Below, piece after piece: positions 15,946 to 15,967 of a stretch of DNA of 15,967 nt. Under the pieces are notes generated by a model that worked only from the letters and a program-made list of their open reading frames with translations, was not told the DNA's origin and ran no database searches. The translations under genes were made by a program, and so were the position numbers. The stretch's first letter is position 1. Each line of letters starts with the position of its first letter. The DNA lies in assembly GCA_025449725.1 (NCBI GenBank), contig JANWIU010000077.1, positions 1-15,967 on the forward strand. The letters run 5' to 3'. This DNA comes from Pseudobdellovibrio sp. Its GTDB lineage: Bacteria > Bdellovibrionota > Bdellovibrionia > Bdellovibrionales > Bdellovibrionaceae.

Positions 15946-15967
15946 TAGTCTCCTTTTTTTCCCGTTA

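Overview
The window looks like chromosomal DNA of a Bdellovibrio-like bacterium (Bdellovibrionota, or a close deltaproteobacterial relative). This rests on inference: moderate GC, two lipoproteins with an SAC-type lipobox, a very large lipoprotein metalloprotease behind a small outer-membrane protein, and an AddAB-type recombination pair. No rRNA or species-specific marker is present to prove it. There are no tRNAs, insertion sequences, CRISPR arrays or phage genes. No gene-free stretch exceeds about 130 bases.

Layout. Bases 1-2322 (+) hold the 3' end of nadB (L-aspartate oxidase, NAD synthesis), a monoacylglycerol-lipase-type alpha/beta hydrolase, and a small lipoprotein of unknown function. 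Converging on them from the right are rnhA and a short-chain dehydrogenase (minus strand, 2340-3843), in the order rnhA then SDR. These two are spaced so that the rnhA stop codon overlaps the SDR ribosome binding site. The RNase HI carries its hybrid-binding (viroplasmin-like) domain at the C-terminus, opposite to the familiar eukaryotic order. A 126-base divergent intergenic region follows.

Bases 3970-10135 (+) form a two-gene unit: a predicted outer-membrane beta-barrel protein, then a 1744-residue lipoprotein protease with a complete metzincin zinc site (HExxHxxGxxHN plus a Met-turn). It most resembles the Met-zincin/DUF4953 group. A perfect 8-bp stem with a GCAA loop and T-tract closes this unit and lies between it and the convergent addA.

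Bases 10177-15917 (-) hold addB followed by addA, overlapping by 25 bases. Together they should make an AddAB helicase-nuclease that processes double-strand DNA ends for RecA-dependent repair and also degrades linear foreign DNA. AddA supplies the only recognisable motor. Both proteins have a RecB-type nuclease domain, and AddB has the four-cysteine iron-sulphur pattern.

The strongest candidate for something not well described is the outer-membrane protein plus giant Met-zincin pair, with the protease's large helical insert just before its zinc site. I saw no defence island or otherwise novel multi-gene system.
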